50,000 bases of DNA from Chrysomallon squamiferum (Eukaryota > Mollusca > Gastropoda > Neomphalida > Peltospiridae): the NCBI GenBank assembly GCA_012295275.1, contig CM022671.1, positions 33,084,927 to 33,134,926 of the forward strand. Reading direction: 5' to 3'. The position numbers and the translations under genes are program-made. Positions 26,498-40,927 of the stretch are shown in pieces. Within the stretch, counting starts at the first letter, position 1; each line of letters opens with the position of its first letter. Under the pieces are notes generated by a model. That model made no database searches. It was given only the letters and a program-made list of their open reading frames with translations, and was not told the DNA's origin.

Positions 26498-29400
26498 ATG
26501 GCTGACATCCTAGCAAATCTACAAAAAGAAGGCATTCACAAGAAGATTATTTATCCTGGAGTTGGAGAAATTCCCGACTACAAGGATGGAACAAGAGTAT
26601 TATTAGATCTATTTTCTGAGATTGTTAACTCTCTTTATATTCATAATATTTTTAGAATTTATGTTAAAAAAAACATTAAAATAAATTATTATTATTATTA
26701 TTATTATTATTGCAAAGTTTAAAAATAATTTTATAAATTTATTATGCAGACCGTATAATGTTTATAATTATTAATATTTGCCATTTAAACTAATTTAGTG
26801 GGAGTAGTAGTAGTAGTAGTAGTAGTGTAAAAATGAAATAAATTCAAACATGTTTATAACGTTTAAACAATTAAAACATTTTTTTAATTCCTATTACAGA
26901 TAACATTCCATTATCGTACCACCAAAACAGACGAAGAGAAGACTATACTTGATGACAGCCGAAACCACAGTAAACCAATGGAACTAATAGTGGGCAAGAA
27001 ATTTAAGCTTGAAGTTTGGGAAATTTGCCTTAAAACAATGAAAGTTAAAGAAGTTGCTGAATTTCTTTGTGATACTAAAGTAAGATTATTTAAGTTATTT
27101 TTTTAAAAATGTTTGAATCAGGAATTACCAATTTTTTTATTATTAATTTAATTTTATTATTGTGCAGTTATTATTATTATTTATCATTTTTGTCAAAATA
27201 ATTTTTGTTTTAAATCATTTTATTTTTAATTTTTTATATATTATTATTATATTTTATATTATTTTTAAGAAATAATTTACATTTTTCAGCAAACAGCTAT
27301 TTATCCTCTTGTAGCTAAGAGTTTAAGAAAAATCCATAGTGGAAAGAAAGATGATGACCATCATGAGGAACAGCACTGTTGTGGTATGATGGCTCTGTCA
27401 GAACACGGCCTCGGCCATGATGACCTCAATGAACTGATGAAACATCCACAACCACTCATTTTCACTCTAGGTATTGTATTTTTATTTTATTTTTAAATTA
27501 TAATAATATAAAAATCTGTTTCATTGCTATTTAAAGAAACTAATATTTTATTTATATTTTTAATTAAAAATAACAAAATTAATATGCTTGTTATTAGAAA
27601 TCTTAAAAATGGGAATCTTGTTGGTGATAATTATTTCACTCAAGCTATTTTTCTATAAGAAACATAATTAAAATATTTTTCTTAAAGTTGTTTAAGTATA
27701 AAAATCATACATCTAGCATTTCAAACAGGATGTTTTGACCTTCTCTTGATAAGTGCATTTTAAAAATCTCTTGATGCTAACAAGGTAAAATATTATTTCC
27801 ACTGAAAATTATATATCAAGAATCACAAAATATGTGAAATCAACAAATTGAGCTGCTTGCTATATTGGTAACAAAAACTGTTTATTTTAATGACACATTA
27901 CTATTGATAGGTGTTATATGTCAAATAAGTTTATATATATTGAACAATTATGTGGGATAATACAGACCTTAGTAATTTGAATACTGATATATCGATATAC
28001 TAGTTACAGTTTATTTTTGTTTTTTTGTTCAGATGTATTAAAAGTTGAAAATCCAGGAGAATTTGACAAAGAGGTTTGGACAATGGATGAGGATGAAAAA
28101 CTATCTCAGGTTCCTGTCATAAGGCAAGAAGGAAATCAGCTGTACTCACAAAAAAAGTATGATGAAGCTGCCAAAAAATATGCCACTGCCATAGGAATGA
28201 TAGAACAACTTCTACTTAAGTAAGAGTTTTCTTATATTTAGTTAAATGTTAATGGTACATAACACATTTTATTGCTATACATTTTTATTAGTAGAAACTC
28301 ATCACCAAAAACTAATAAACCAATAACTTGCAATTATACAAAATATATTTAGATCATTGATATAGTTCACCAAAGGTACTGACGGTAGCTAAATTATCTT
28401 AAGTTACTTCACTTGATTTGCATTCAGTGTGCTGTCTGATGTATATGTTTCCCATCCCAGACATTGCTTTATAAATATAAAAAAAATATTCTATTTGTCT
28501 TTTTTTTCACAGAGTTTATGCATATGAATGAATTCTTGAAAGATACTAAATTCAACTATCAAACAGACCATGATACTTTATCTTGATATACAGTTACTTT
28601 TTATCTTACCATTTATGAACAGTGTTAAACAACTTGCTTGTTGTCATTTATTTACTGTCCAAAATATTTGCAGCTTTTTCACCTGACTCTCAAATTATGA
28701 CACATTCATGTCACTATTCAGTACTAAAACAACAATGAATCATTTCAACATAGTTTATTAAAAGAAAATGAGCATGTTTCCATTAAGCTGTATTAAAATA
28801 AAAATTTCAGTATTGTTTGAAAAGAAAGCAACACAGAAACATTTTTGTAAAGTTAAACGACTTCAGTAATAAACAGCCAAATATCTTGTTCATAGCAAAT
28901 CTCCAATGGTAGCAATAATTTGATGAAAATAACAAGCAAATTAAGATATCAAACGATGATGAAAAAATAATTGTTTTCACATGTCATTATTCTCAGTTCA
29001 GGCAAGTACATACGATAAGATGTAATCTGCTTGTTCTTCACACAAATCAATTTGTCTTGCACAAAAACATTTGTCTTGATGTTATGCTTTGGATACTTTT
29101 AATTGTATTAACAAGCCACATTTAATTACACTAAATTCTAATTACAGGTATCTTGAAACATACTAAATTAAAACCTTAACTAGAAAAGGCTTAGTCATTC
29201 TATATTCAAACTTTAACCATATTTCATATCCTGAAACAATACATAGTTTTTTTATCTGGCAGTTCTCTGATTAGCAATTCAGCAACTTTTTTCTTTTTCT
29301 TTTTCTTTTTTAACAGAGAGAAGCCAGGAGATGAGGATTACATTAATCTGGAGAAAATGAAGATTCCACTCTTACTGAATTACTCCCAGTGTAAACTTCT

Positions 29401-29948
29401 ACAGAATGAGTACTACCCAGTAATAGAACACACAACAGAAGTCCTTAAACTTGACCCTAGTGAGTTGCAATAATACTTTCAAGTAAATTTTGAAAAATAT
29501 TCACATTTGTCAACAGTTTCATTCTAAAAAATTTACATAGCAAAATGTTTGATTATTTTTATTATTTTTATTTTTTATTTTTTTGTAAATAATAATTATT
29601 AACATACAGCATTATTAACAAAGATTGCTCTTAAATACAAAATAATCAATTTAAAGTAAATATAAAATCTGTTAAACTTATTGTTAACACCATACAAAAT
29701 TATTCCAAAACAAATTATATACATGAAATGATGATTTAATTTCAGACAATATCAAAGCATTGTTTCGTAGAGCTAAAGCTTACGTTGGTGCTTGGGATAT
29801 AGATGAAGCAAAAGCTGATTTTAACAGAGTTATGGAACTTGATCCAAAATTGTGTTCCACAGTAAAACATGAATTGAAAAACGTGGAAGATATTTTGAAG
29901 GAAAAGGAGAAACAAGAAAAACAGTCATTCAAAGGCATGTTTAGCTGA
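26498..29948 (+). CDS. AIP: AIP (XAP2/ARA9) immunophilin-like co-chaperone
   Basis: Six exons give an unbroken 330-residue protein, the same length as human AIP: 26498-26596, 26900-27079, 27290-27470, 28033-28219, 29317-29459, 29746-29948. All introns are GT-AG and all phases match. AIP binds Hsp90 through its TPR domain and holds aryl hydrocarbon receptor and other clients in the cytoplasm. The N-terminal FKBP-like domain (about residues 1-165) includes [36 protein letters not shown] and YPLVAKSLR with the family's HCCGM motif. The TPR part (about 170-330) includes [30 protein letters not shown] and [10 protein letters not shown]. The C-terminus, KGMFS, matches the FRGIF-type end of AIP, where helix alpha-7 contacts clients. 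The Met at 26498 was chosen by homology (MADILANLQ); an in-frame Met at 26414 would add 28 residues with no counterpart. Confidence 0.95.
26597..29745 (+). other. Introns of the AIP gene
   Basis: Introns are at 26597-26899, 27080-27289, 27471-28032, 28220-29316 and 29460-29745. They are AT-rich. The first has (TTA)n at about 26685-26711 and (AGT)n at about 26803-26827. The fourth, about 1.1 kb, holds no recognisable element. Confidence 0.85.
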
Positions 29949-31221
29949 CTCTAAAGAATTTTAAACATTTATTATTTATTTATTGTTGTTACTGTTGTTG
30001 TTGTTTGTTGTATATTGTTTTGTTAATAAACGTGAGCAAGATGTTGACAGACAGTTTGTTCTGTTTTTATTTAATGAGTGGGCTTTGTACCAGTATATAA
30101 ATAAAAACGATGAAGATGAGGTGGACATTTTTAAAGTTTTTTAATGCTCAGTTTCTGTACTAAAGAAGAATTTATTTTTGTTTGTTTTCTGCCAGTTGTA
30201 AACTAACTTTTATGCTGCTTAATAGTTATACTTGCATATTTATTCTTTTATTATTATTATTATCATGTAACCATAACATACAGATATTTGTAACATTCTG
30301 GAAAGAGAACATTTTGTGTGACTGTGTTAAGCAAAGTAGAAGTTGTGACATTACTCTAAATTTTTGTTTTGTTTTTTTTAGAGATTTTAGCTGTGTTTTT
30401 TTTTTTTTAGGAAATAATGTTTTTATTTATTTATCTATTATTATTATTATTTTTCTTTTCTTTAAATGATTTTCTTTATGGAGAAAGTGATATTTATTTA
30501 TTTATTTATTTTTAATAATTAAATTAATGATGTAGATAAAAACTGCTTCTTTTGCTTATGACTATTGTTAATATATTTATATTAGTCTTTTTATAAAATG
30601 TCTTTCTTAAACCATCCTGATTGTTTAGTTATTGATCCTACATCCATGTTATTTACAACCAACCATTTTACAATGTCAAAAGAAATTCGGATTATTCAAT
30701 AAAACCAGTATCGTGTTATTTTATGTTTTGTTTTGTTTTGTGTTTTTTTTTTCTTTTTAAATTAATTATTGTCATTGTTATTGTTGTTATTTATTTAGCC
30801 ACTGACATATGAAATTATCATACATGCAACCAAACAATCAACTGAATGATTTATATTTACCGAAAATTCGATGATATCAATCTTAGGCCGGAATAACTTA
30901 CATATTCACACAAATCACATACATCAACACACAAACATGCCTGCACTCAATTTTATACACATTTACATTCACACAGATATATAGATATTGACCAAAGTAC
31001 ATTTTGCACGAGTCGGTGAAACATTCGCTAATTTTACATTAACAGTTACAAGCTTATGCGCGAACGTAAACCGACACATATACCAAATTTCTTTAAAAGG
31101 CTACAGAAAAACAACCAACATAAAGACTGTCATAGTTGTATAAATAGTTTAATTTGTGACAAAATCCATGGGTGTGCGATGACAACAACAAGCGATAGAC
31201 ATTATGACAGCGTGACAACAC
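29949..31221. other. Convergent intergenic region between AIP and the Rab-like gene
   Basis: It contains the AIP 3' UTR and, on the other strand, the probable 3' UTR of the Rab-like gene. A minus-strand AATAAA lies at 30790-30795, about 430 bases after that stop. The remainder is T-rich with TTTA repeats; no gene was seen. Confidence 0.5.
30025..30030 (+). terminator. Candidate poly-A signal of AIP
   Basis: AATAAA 77 bases after the stop codon, followed by a TG-rich downstream stretch (gttgacagacagtttgttc). Confidence 0.6.
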
Positions 31222-34050
31222 TTAAATGCATTTCTTCTTGCGTTTCTCTGTAGCACCAAGTTGTACCGTGTTAATCTCAGCCTGAAGCTGAAGTTCGGCC
31301 TCTTCCATCTGAATTTTTCTCTTTCTCACCATGTCCTTGGCAAGAGTCAAGAATAGCTGCAATAATAAAAGGCTAATAAGATATATTACATTTAACGATG
31401 GAAGACTGAAAGAAACGTAATAATATATTATTATCAAGTCTAAATAACTTAATTTTAGATCTGTCTGTGTGTGTGTGTTTATATTTAAATATATACACAC
31501 GTACATACTAGTACATTACAATGGACAGGAAAAACAACCTAAATAAAAGAGGTTTATCACCTTTAGTTTACTCAAACGAAGTTTCAAGATTACAAAATTG
31601 GACTAAGCAGTACACATATGATCAGTGTTTCTAAACTATCCTAAGGATAATATGCAAAAACCTGATTCTTAAAAATGTTACAGCATATGAAAATCTAAGT
31701 ATGTTGGCATAAAAAAGATGAGGAAAGAAATAAATAAATAAAAGAGAGAGAAAAGAAAAGAAGAAGAAAGAAAATATACAAGAAAAATCTGGAATAAATC
31801 GATTTGTGAAATAGGGACAGCTTGTATTCTTATTATCCAAATCTTCATGGAGGTAGTAGTAAACTCTAATCCTATTTTCAATGATTATTTTTCTATATGA
31901 TGTTTTCAGAAAATGTTGCTATTTTCAAGACTGTTTTACAATCGGCTGCTAATTTTTCATCAATAAAATATAAAGCTTATAATACGCTGAAATAACCATT
32001 ATTGTTATAGAACATTCTCCAAGTAATTTAATACAGCTTAGAAATGTTTTAATCAAAGGTTTTTGTCTGAACCAAAAGTATGAATAATTAATAGCACAGA
32101 GTTTATAATCTCTGTTAACTTATTTTATAAAAATGTGTCCGACGACAGCTCTACCCCAAGCAGAAAGAGTAATATTTATAGGGTTTTATTTATTTATTAT
32201 AATTATTCATTCGTTTTCTTTATTTATTCTTTTATTTTGTATTTTTGTATTTTTTTATTTATTTTTTTTATTTTTCACTTTTTGGCATGGTATCAGAAGG
32301 GATTCATTACCGTTATCCCATAAATTTAGAATTTACACTGACTCATTCTGTCACTTACGACATGTCATTTCTGCTTTCTAATCAATAGCCTACAGACCAC
32401 TCTAATTGTAAGCAAAGAGTAATCTGCAATGATAAACTTGGAAATATATGAAATATATTTAGGTTATCTGTTATAACTACAGGTAATGCAAATGATTTGG
32501 CTGTTTGGAGAAACAAGGGGAATTTCCAACGTACTTCTTCCACGTCTGCCTTTTCTTGCAGTCGCGTTTCGTAAAATTTCAGATTCATCTCATCAGCAAA
32601 AGACTCAGCTTCCTCAGTCGACACTTGTCTTTGTTCCTCGGACGGACCCTGGGCTCCAACTGCCAGTATTAAATTGAAAAATATATAAATATATAAACAG
32701 TGGTCTAACAGGATGGGATGTAGAAGTCTTCATAATACGTGACTGTTATTTAAATAATAGGGTTTTTTTTATTGGTTTTATTTTATTTTATGTATATATA
32801 ATATTTGACTAACAAAAACAAAAAAAATAAAATAAAATAAAATAAAATAAAATAAAAATAATAATTAGGATGTATATAGTTTCTCTCCTCCCGGATTCAC
32901 ATGCCATCAGAAAAATTAAATCCCTTTTTGAATAATTTAGGCCATAAAGCTGTTATCTTATTACATGTGTTTGATTTTTTTTTCGGTTCTGAGAAAGCCA
33001 GTTAAAAAAGGATATGGAAAAAAACTTTTTAAAAGAAAGGACTTACCAAGTATTTTGATTACGGAGCTGTCACAATTTTGATTAATTTCGTAAAGCCAGT
33101 TTGGAATGTGTGTGAAAGTGGTTTTGTCGCAGAATTCGTACATTATTATTATTCCACTAGTGCCTCTATAGTACCTGGAAATATTTAGTCAGTCTAATTA
33201 CAACTTATTCGTATCTGATAAGATTATTATTATTATTATTAGTTTAAATTATCTGTCTGTCTGTATATCTGTCAATCTGTCTATTAATTTTTTTGTTCAC
33301 TCTATATTTTATTTTAACCTTTTTATATTTATTGGCAGTAACATTAGAAATGTAATGTCTTTATGGTCATTATCATTATTACTATAATTATCTTACTAGT
33401 ATTTATATTTCTATAGCATATTATCTACAAGTCTGTGTGTTTCTGCCTATCTGTCTATCTATATTTATCCATCTATCTACTTATCTTATTTATTTATCTA
33501 TCTACCTAACGATTTATTCATAACATAAATGATAATGCAAATCTAGATTTCTTTCTTTATAACTCCCTATTTTCTGTAAGGTCAACACTTATGTTGACAG
33601 CTCAGTCCGAAGTAAACAGACGTACGTTGAAACGATTTTAAAAGGGTGCATTTCTGCTGTGTCCCATATCTGAAGTTTAATTTTCTCTCCGTCGATCACA
33701 AGATTCCGAATTGTGAAATCACAGCCAACTTTCGTTTTCTCTGGGAAAAAATAAATAAATGAAGCAAATACCTGCCTTATTTAAGAACAGTTATAATTTA
33801 TTCAGTTAAATGCTGGAAAGGAGACTTACATAATTTTTATTTTTATTAACTTTATTAGTTACTTTTGTCTTTCTTTCTTTTTTATAATGGAAAATATTTT
33901 TAAAATATGTAAAAAAAAAAATGTATCGAACTTTTTGATAAAGATAACATCATAATGTTTTAATATATGGGTATGAATGCATGAATTCTAAATTCTGATT
34001 TATTCATTCATTCATTTATATATTTATTTATTTATTTATTTATTTATTTA

Positions 34051-34129
<79 letters not shown>

Positions 34130-34308
34130 TTGTTATATAATATATTATAAATACTTTTTAATAAAATTAATATTTGACTTACCAGTTGTAGTGCTGTCAG
34201 CAAGGTGAACCAGTTTGGTTTTTGGAACACCTATTTGAACAGAATATGATTAGAGACATCAAAGATGTTAAATAATGTACTGATAGAGCAAGAATAATAA
34301 TAGAGAGT

Positions 34309-34379
<71 letters not shown>

Positions 34380-35152
34380 TTGTTAAAGAATGTCAATTAG
34401 ATGAAAGAATATGGACATAACATTAACAGTAAACAGCGCCATTTGCATGAAACTGTATTTATCAATCTATCTGTCTATCTGTTTGTTTATTTCTTTGTTT
34501 GATTTAAATATTTAGAAAATGTTGTAGGATGGCAAAACATCTTATAAGCATTAAATAAATCATCATTGTTCGGTGAAAATTATAATTGCCTAAGCGAGTC
34601 CATTTTCGAACTACCGTGATAGAGAATGTATTTTGACAATGCCATGTTCCTTCATTTGTGCTATCATCATTTTCTTTGCAATAAACGTCTGTGATAGGTG
34701 TTTATTATTATTATTGTTGTTGTTGTTGTTGTTATTGTTATTTATTTATTTATTTATTTTTTTTTTTTTATGTTATTGTTGCTGGTTGTGGAATAATAAT
34801 AGTGGTAGCAGAGGTAATAAAACGTATCATCATCATCATAATAAGCAAAAATAATAGAAGCTGTAGCAACAGCAGCAGAAGTAGCAGTAGTAGCAGTAGT
34901 AGTAGTAAGAGTAGGAGGAATGTTGTTTTTAATGATTTATTTCCTGTGACTGCTTTGAAAACATTCCTTTATGTTAAATTCTGCATGCACGTCGTTTATA
35001 TGAAGTCTTTGTGTGTGTCAGTATATGCTGGTACAAGAGTATGTATCTATATAATATATATTATTTTGACTCTTAAATTAAGTGGTTAGCCCAGTATTTC
35101 TATTTAGTGTATTTTCTGTACTCATCTCTAATATATACTGGTTTTATTTAAA

Positions 35153-35195
<43 letters not shown>

Positions 35196-35748
35196 GAAAA
35201 TAAAAATAGATGAATCACGGATGAAAGAGTATGAAATAAATTTTGATATATTCATTTGTATGCTCATTCTTTAATTAATGAAAACGTTTTTATTACGAAA
35301 TATTCTTTTACGTTAGAGTACACACACACATATCTATATAGTTCATGTATTTATTTAATATTTCCTGTGTTGTCAATATTATTTTCCTTTTTGGGGTTGA
35401 GGGAAGGTTTTGATGCCATAACAATGACATAATGTATAAAAATACATGTCTAATATTAAGGAACAAAGAACATATGAGTCATGTTTTGGCAATCGATATT
35501 TTCGAACAAAAGTAGGTCGGCGTAAAAAGATGCAAATTTAAACTATTAAATACGATAATATATCGCAGAGCAATCACTAAATAACTATATTTACTGTATT
35601 AGGCAATCAGATGACATCACAAAATTAATGAGAATTAAAATAACTTCTCTAACTGCTATTTACTGACTATTTACCAGCTATGAAGCTTACACTTACCACT
35701 GTCGCCGACAACAATCACTTTAAACAGATGATCGAAATGTTTGGACAT
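31222..35748 (-). CDS. Rab35-like protein with degenerate GTP-binding motifs (pseudo-GTPase)
   Basis: Six minus-strand exons: 35748-35697, 34230-34183, 33740-33626, 33174-33047, 32659-32535, 31356-31222. They sum to 603 bases, encoding 200 residues (human Rab35 has 201), with all phases and GT-AG sites intact. The framework is Rab35: [37 protein letters not shown], and a basic tail. Rab35 normally directs endosome recycling. Here the nucleotide-contact motifs are changed: P-loop GDSGVPKT (second Gly is Pro20), Lys37 in place of the switch I Thr, WDTAEMH instead of WDTAGQE, AQGP instead of NKxD, and TRLQ instead of TSAK. The segment between P-loop and switch I is about three residues short. 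The C-terminus is KKKCI, lacking the usual CC, CXC or CaaX prenylation signal. GTP binding and hydrolysis therefore look unlikely. The unbroken frame argues for a functional scaffold rather than a dead copy, but expression is unknown. Confidence 0.88.
34018..34129. repeat. (TTTA)n-(TTA)n compound microsatellite
   Basis: TTTA repeats to about 34051, then about 77 bases of pure TTA. Confidence 0.96.
34313..34373. repeat. (GA)n microsatellite
   Basis: About 61 bases of pure GA within an intron of the Rab35-like gene. Confidence 0.97.
35155..35194. repeat. (TAA)n microsatellite
   Basis: About 40 bases of TAA within intron 1 of the Rab35-like gene. Confidence 0.93.
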
Positions 35749-36120
35749 CGTAACATAACTGACGTTCTGGTTTGTCACTGCGCTTCGTCTCGATATCGTT
35801 ACGTAATGCGCGTCGACTGCATTTTTAACATACACGTAATGCTTTCCTAAGGACCGCTGACAAGGGTGCAGCACTAGGCAGGATCGTCAGTAACAGTATA
35901 GATCAGTGCTCGCCACACCTTTACGTCTGCTCATCCGCGACTCTTGAACTGACAGGCTATAAACCGCGACTGGTCGACTTTAGCCTAATTAAAGTTTGCT
36001 TTCACCAAGAGTCTAAGAGAGGTCACTTATTGGGTAAAAATAGAAATACACTTTGTTTTTTTATCTTGCTATCTCAGCTATATTTTAATAGTGTCGAATG
36101 TAATACATATATAAATCGTG

Positions 36121-36157
<37 letters not shown>

Positions 36158-36167
36158 TGAACAGAAA

Positions 36168-36211
<44 letters not shown>

Positions 36212-37184
36212 TTTGCTTCTTCCTACTTTAGAGATGGTAAATATTAATGACTCCTTGCTGCTAATAAATACATTCACTAACACACAATACCATATGGTAT
36301 TATAACATTTATTTTAATTTCATGTCAGGTACAAGGAAATCACCTGTGGCATTTTACAAAAAAAAGCAAATATTCAAAATAAGACCAAAGTCCATTAGAA
36401 TATTTCCTATTCAGTCTCCAAACCCATGTTAGGAACATCAAAACATTATTTAACTGATGTTCTGTCTAAAGAAACCTATAACATAAGTTACATGTAACAG
36501 CAGCAAAATTAATTACAAAGAACCAATAACATGGCAAATATTTTATTTTCCACAAAACATACATGGTAATTATAGTGATAGTACTTTTACATAATTTTAG
36601 ACACTTTTTCTCTCACATCTATACACAAGGTGTTCTCGGCAGATTGCTTTGTGTGTACCAACCTCAGCAAACCATCGCAAGTTCCATTCATTAATTTTAA
36701 TGGTCTGCACTGGCAATACAAAATACTAACCAATATAATAATGAGAAAAACCCCAAAGAAATTAAATGTTAGCTTATGGCATTATTATTATGTTTTAAAC
36801 ATTATCACTAACATATTATATGATCATGTTATGTTATCACTGCATTATAAATGTTAAAATATCACATTACTGCATAGATACGTGTAATTATCACTACAAT
36901 AATTATAAACATGTTAAAGCATTACATAATCATAGATACAGGCCTACAGGTAATTGATTATCATATCTTTAACTATCATGCTGTAATGTACATATTCATT
37001 TTAATTATAAGATGTCAGTTATCACTTTATCTAATCTGTATGTGCTCACTCTTTACAAATATTTTCAATGAATAAACAGTGCATAATTAATATTCTTATG
37101 TACCCACTCTTAGAGACATACAGATATATAAAGCATTTACATAATTATAAATATTAATAGCACACTTGCAGTAAAACCAATATT
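35749..37184. other. Intergenic region between the Rab-like gene and the VWDE-like pseudogene
   Basis: About 35750-36020 is repeat-free and relatively GC-rich, just upstream of the Rab-like start codon, so it is the likely promoter/5' UTR. A (CA)n-(GA)n pair lies at 36123-36209. About 36300-37180 is AT-rich and may be the former 3' UTR of the VWDE-like locus. No gene was seen. Confidence 0.5.
36123..36209. repeat. (CA)n and (AG)n microsatellites
   Basis: CA at 36123-36154 and AG at 36171-36209, separated by 16 unique bases. Confidence 0.95.
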
Positions 37185-37866
37185 TCAAAACACAAATATG
37201 ATAACTACTGAAATGATCATCACACACCACTGGACAAATGGGAATGCTGCATCACACGCTGAAAAAGATAAATATTATTTTTATCAGTTCAGCTGAAATT
37301 TTATAATATATTCCATATTTATCACACCAGAAGCTGAAATTATATCTAAAAAAAACAAAATAAAAAACAATCATTTTAAACATCTGTAATCCTCTCATTG
37401 TCTTATGCTGTATCTTTTTATATCCCTCTCTTTGGGTTAGTTGTTCTGTCTCATTTTTTCCCTGTATTTTATTTTTAATTACTGTTACACTCTACTCACA
37501 ATGGCTCTTACATTCTTTCTCTAATTTCCTCTCTCCAAGTCTCTTTCTGTTTAACTAATTAATATTTGAAAATAAATTATTTTTAAAAAAGACCAAAGAC
37601 AAGAACACAGAAAAAGATACTTACTTGGATCTGTTAGATCTTCTTGCCATGATTTTGTTTCACCACAAATGTCACACACCAAACAATTACTGTACGGGAA
37701 TCTTCCACCTTTCTGAATGCACTAACCACGCACTGTACAGTAATCCTCCTGCAAATATTCAAACACTAATTACATAATTTATACACATTTATTATTCACA
37801 CCTTTTAAAGTAAGTAATTATCATTGAATAAATTATGAAAAATAAATCAATATAAGTGATTAAATA

Positions 37867-37871
<5 letters not shown>

Positions 37872-37922
<51 letters not shown>
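37872..37922. repeat. (CT)n microsatellite
   Basis: About 51 bases of CT in the intron between the last-but-two and last-but-one recognised exons of the VWDE-like locus. Confidence 0.96.
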
Positions 37923-37929
<7 letters not shown>

Positions 37930-40320
37930 CTCTCAGATTTGTATTGTAAAAGATATACTTTAATAATCTGCTGCTATGTAAAAATATGAAGTACTAACTG
38001 CCACTGTGCACTGTACAGCACTGTTGACAATTTTACACGTTTGACAAGTGGAGTTGTAGATAACAACAACGCTCTCCTCACTGTACACAACGCCGTTGTT
38101 GGACACAGAAACAAGGTAAGCAAGAGGATCATCCACTGCTGGGGCTCCAAGTACTGATCTCTTGTTTCGAAGAACTGGGAAGCCACAGTTGATTTGGAAA
38201 ATATTTTCTACATGAGCAGTTACAGAGTGTGTGTTGGAAACGCATCAGAAACTTCATCCTCCTTTTCCTGTGGTAAACAAAAGGTTTTTAATTGTTTTGT
38301 ACGAATGCACCAATAATTTGATCTATATTTAAACTATACCTGATTTAAAAAAAAAAAAATACTGAAAATATAATTCTTAGACTGATAAATGACAAAATTA
38401 TTATATGAAAACTTTCCACTTTTCTGACAAACACTGATCACAATATGTGCATTACCTTGCAATAATTCAAACAAAGTGAGCATTAAAGATAGAAACCTTA
38501 ACACCTCAAAATCTGCAAACAGCACTAGGATTGTCAACAAAAGTCTCTCCAAACAAAATTATTTCAGTGCAGGAGTCTTCATTGAGATCACAAAGACCTC
38601 CAAAATCTACTTCACTTATCACTGGAGGAGACAACAGATCAACAGAACAATCTGGTCCTGAGAAGTTTTCATTACACTTACAAGAGCCTGTTGTAGAAAA
38701 AACAGCAACACAAAAAAAAAAACAAGTTATAATACCCAAGCAGATAGAAAAATAAATAGATTTAATGCTATTTTTAATCAAAGTTTCAATCTATAAAACA
38801 CACACACTCACACACACATATCCATAATTTGAAAAACACTAACACTTGGTTACTGTGACAACATTCATAAAATACCTTTCATTTAAAAAACTGAATAAAA
38901 ATATATTGAAATATTGATGCACTTTTATTTATCTGCTTGGATAAAACAAATAAATATAATGTATAAATTCTACCATTGATACAGACTCCATGTCCAGAAC
39001 AACCACTTGGACAGGTGACTTTGAAAACTTTGTCAAGCAGTGATTTCCCATCTTCTTCTTTCTGCTGGTAAGTGGAGTTCATGACCACCATTTCCCGAGT
39101 AAATGTTTCAATAGCATCAACAGCAGCATAGACAAAAGTGGTGTTACCAGTTGCCTTAAAATAAAATATGTAAACAATTAATAATATAAATCTAGAAAAA
39201 TACCACTGTTAATTTTCAGTAGAAAATCAGTTTGTCAGCCTTCTAATTTTAATAACAATCGTAAGTTTAAAACAGTCTGAAATATATATTACTAGTAGTT
39301 GATAGGAGACTTATTTCCAGCTCCATAATTATCATATATAATGATTTGTACTAGACCAATACAGACTTACCCAAATAACAAGGTTGTATCAGATAATTTT
39401 TTTTTTTTAAAAGCCACCTGGATGTCAAACACTATCCTAGTTAGTAAAACAGACTTATTCAGATGTCAAGGTTTGTATTAGTTACTAAAAAAACATAGAC
39501 TAACTCAGCTGCCAAAGTCTGTACTAACAAACACTTATACAGATTTCATAATGTGTACCAGCTACTAACACACACAGACTTACCCAGATGTCAAATACAC
39601 AGTCTCTAATGCTGTTGATGACATTAACCTCTGGGATGTTTTTAGACAGTTGTACAGAAGGAAGAGAATTCAAGTGTTTTTCACAGTATTCAGTTGCAGA
39701 CTCATTGGTCCATCCATTTAGCCAAGCCTCTGCCTCCTGTTAAGTACAGTTATAATAATATAGAAAAATAAACCAAAACATCTTTAATACATAATTATTA
39801 TAATAATAATTATATTATAGAAAATTAATGATATACAAACAAAACAATTCTGAATGCTGTATAAGTTATAAATATTAATTTTATTATTGGAGTTTTTGTG
39901 CATCTACTACTGTATTTAAATGATATAAATAAAATTAAAGGATATGCACATATAAACATCTTACTTTATTAATATTATTATTACTGATATGTATGTACAC
40001 TTGAGTTCTCCATGTCTATTAGTGTTGCACTGTTACTGAACTTTATATACTTGCCCTCTTTTCCACTGTCAATGAATTTAGGTCTGGAGTATATTTTGGT
40101 CTCCTGGCTGATCTTTTCTTTATGGCATGAACATTACATCGTTTTTGATGTGGTACAACTACATTAATCGGCTGATCTTCTCTGCAGTTTGTTACTTCCT
40201 GCTTTGGAGTACAAAGAATTTCTGTACATGGTGGATTTTTACAGTTTCTGCAGTTGCAGTATGATTTAGCCTGATCCCAGTTCTCCAACTGTCCATAGTT
40301 GTCAGATTCAAACAGGTTGT

Positions 40321-40927
40321 TTTCACTGTCCACTCTACAATACACAAAATTTCAACATTGCTTTAACTGTCCACTCTACAATACACAAATGTTCAACACT
40401 GCTTTAACTGTCCACTCTACAATACACAAAATTTCAACACTGCTTTAACTGTCCACTCTACAAAACACAAAACTTCAACACTGCTTTAACTGTCCACTCT
40501 ACAAGACACAAAATTTCAACACTGCTTTAACTGTCCACTCTACAAAACACAAAACTTCAACACTGCTTTAACTGTCCACTCTACAAGACACAAGTATTCA
40601 ACACTGCTTTAACTGTCCACTCTACAATACACAAGTATTCAACATTGCTTTGACTGTCCACTCTACAATACACAAGTATTCAACACTGCTTTCACTTTCC
40701 ACTCTACAATACACAAAACTTCAACACTGCTTTAACTGTCCACTCTACAATACACAAATGTTCAACACAGCTTTAACTGTCCACTCTACAAGACACAAGT
40801 GTTCAACATTGCTTTAACTGTCCAATCTACAAGACACAAATGTTCAACATTGCGTTAACTTTCCACTCTACTATGCATAAGTGTTCAGTATTGCTTTAAC
40901 TGTCTGCTATACAAAACTCTAGTATTC
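40321..40927. repeat. 41-base minisatellite, about 14.8 units, containing a splice acceptor
   Basis: The period is exactly 41 bases: units start at 40321, 40362, 40403 and so on to a partial unit at 40895. Each reads about tttaactgtccactctaca, then a variable atacacaaa part, then ttcaacactgc. The first unit overlaps the 3' splice site and first 14 coding bases of the VWDE exon 40334-40055 (minus strand TATTGTAG then AGTGGACAGT). The other units carry the same acceptor or a close variant, but most continue into TTAA instead of GAAA. Outer units (from about 40813) are more diverged. Confidence 0.97.

Larger units (their letters stand above)
31357..35696 (-). other. Introns of the Rab35-like gene
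   Basis: Introns are at 31357-32534, 32660-33046, 33175-33625, 33741-34182 and 34231-35696. They hold T-rich runs, TTTA/TTA tracts (34018-34129), (GA)n at 34313-34373, an AGT/AGC-rich patch at about 34857-34918 and (TAA)n at 35155-35194. No other gene was seen in them. Confidence 0.85.
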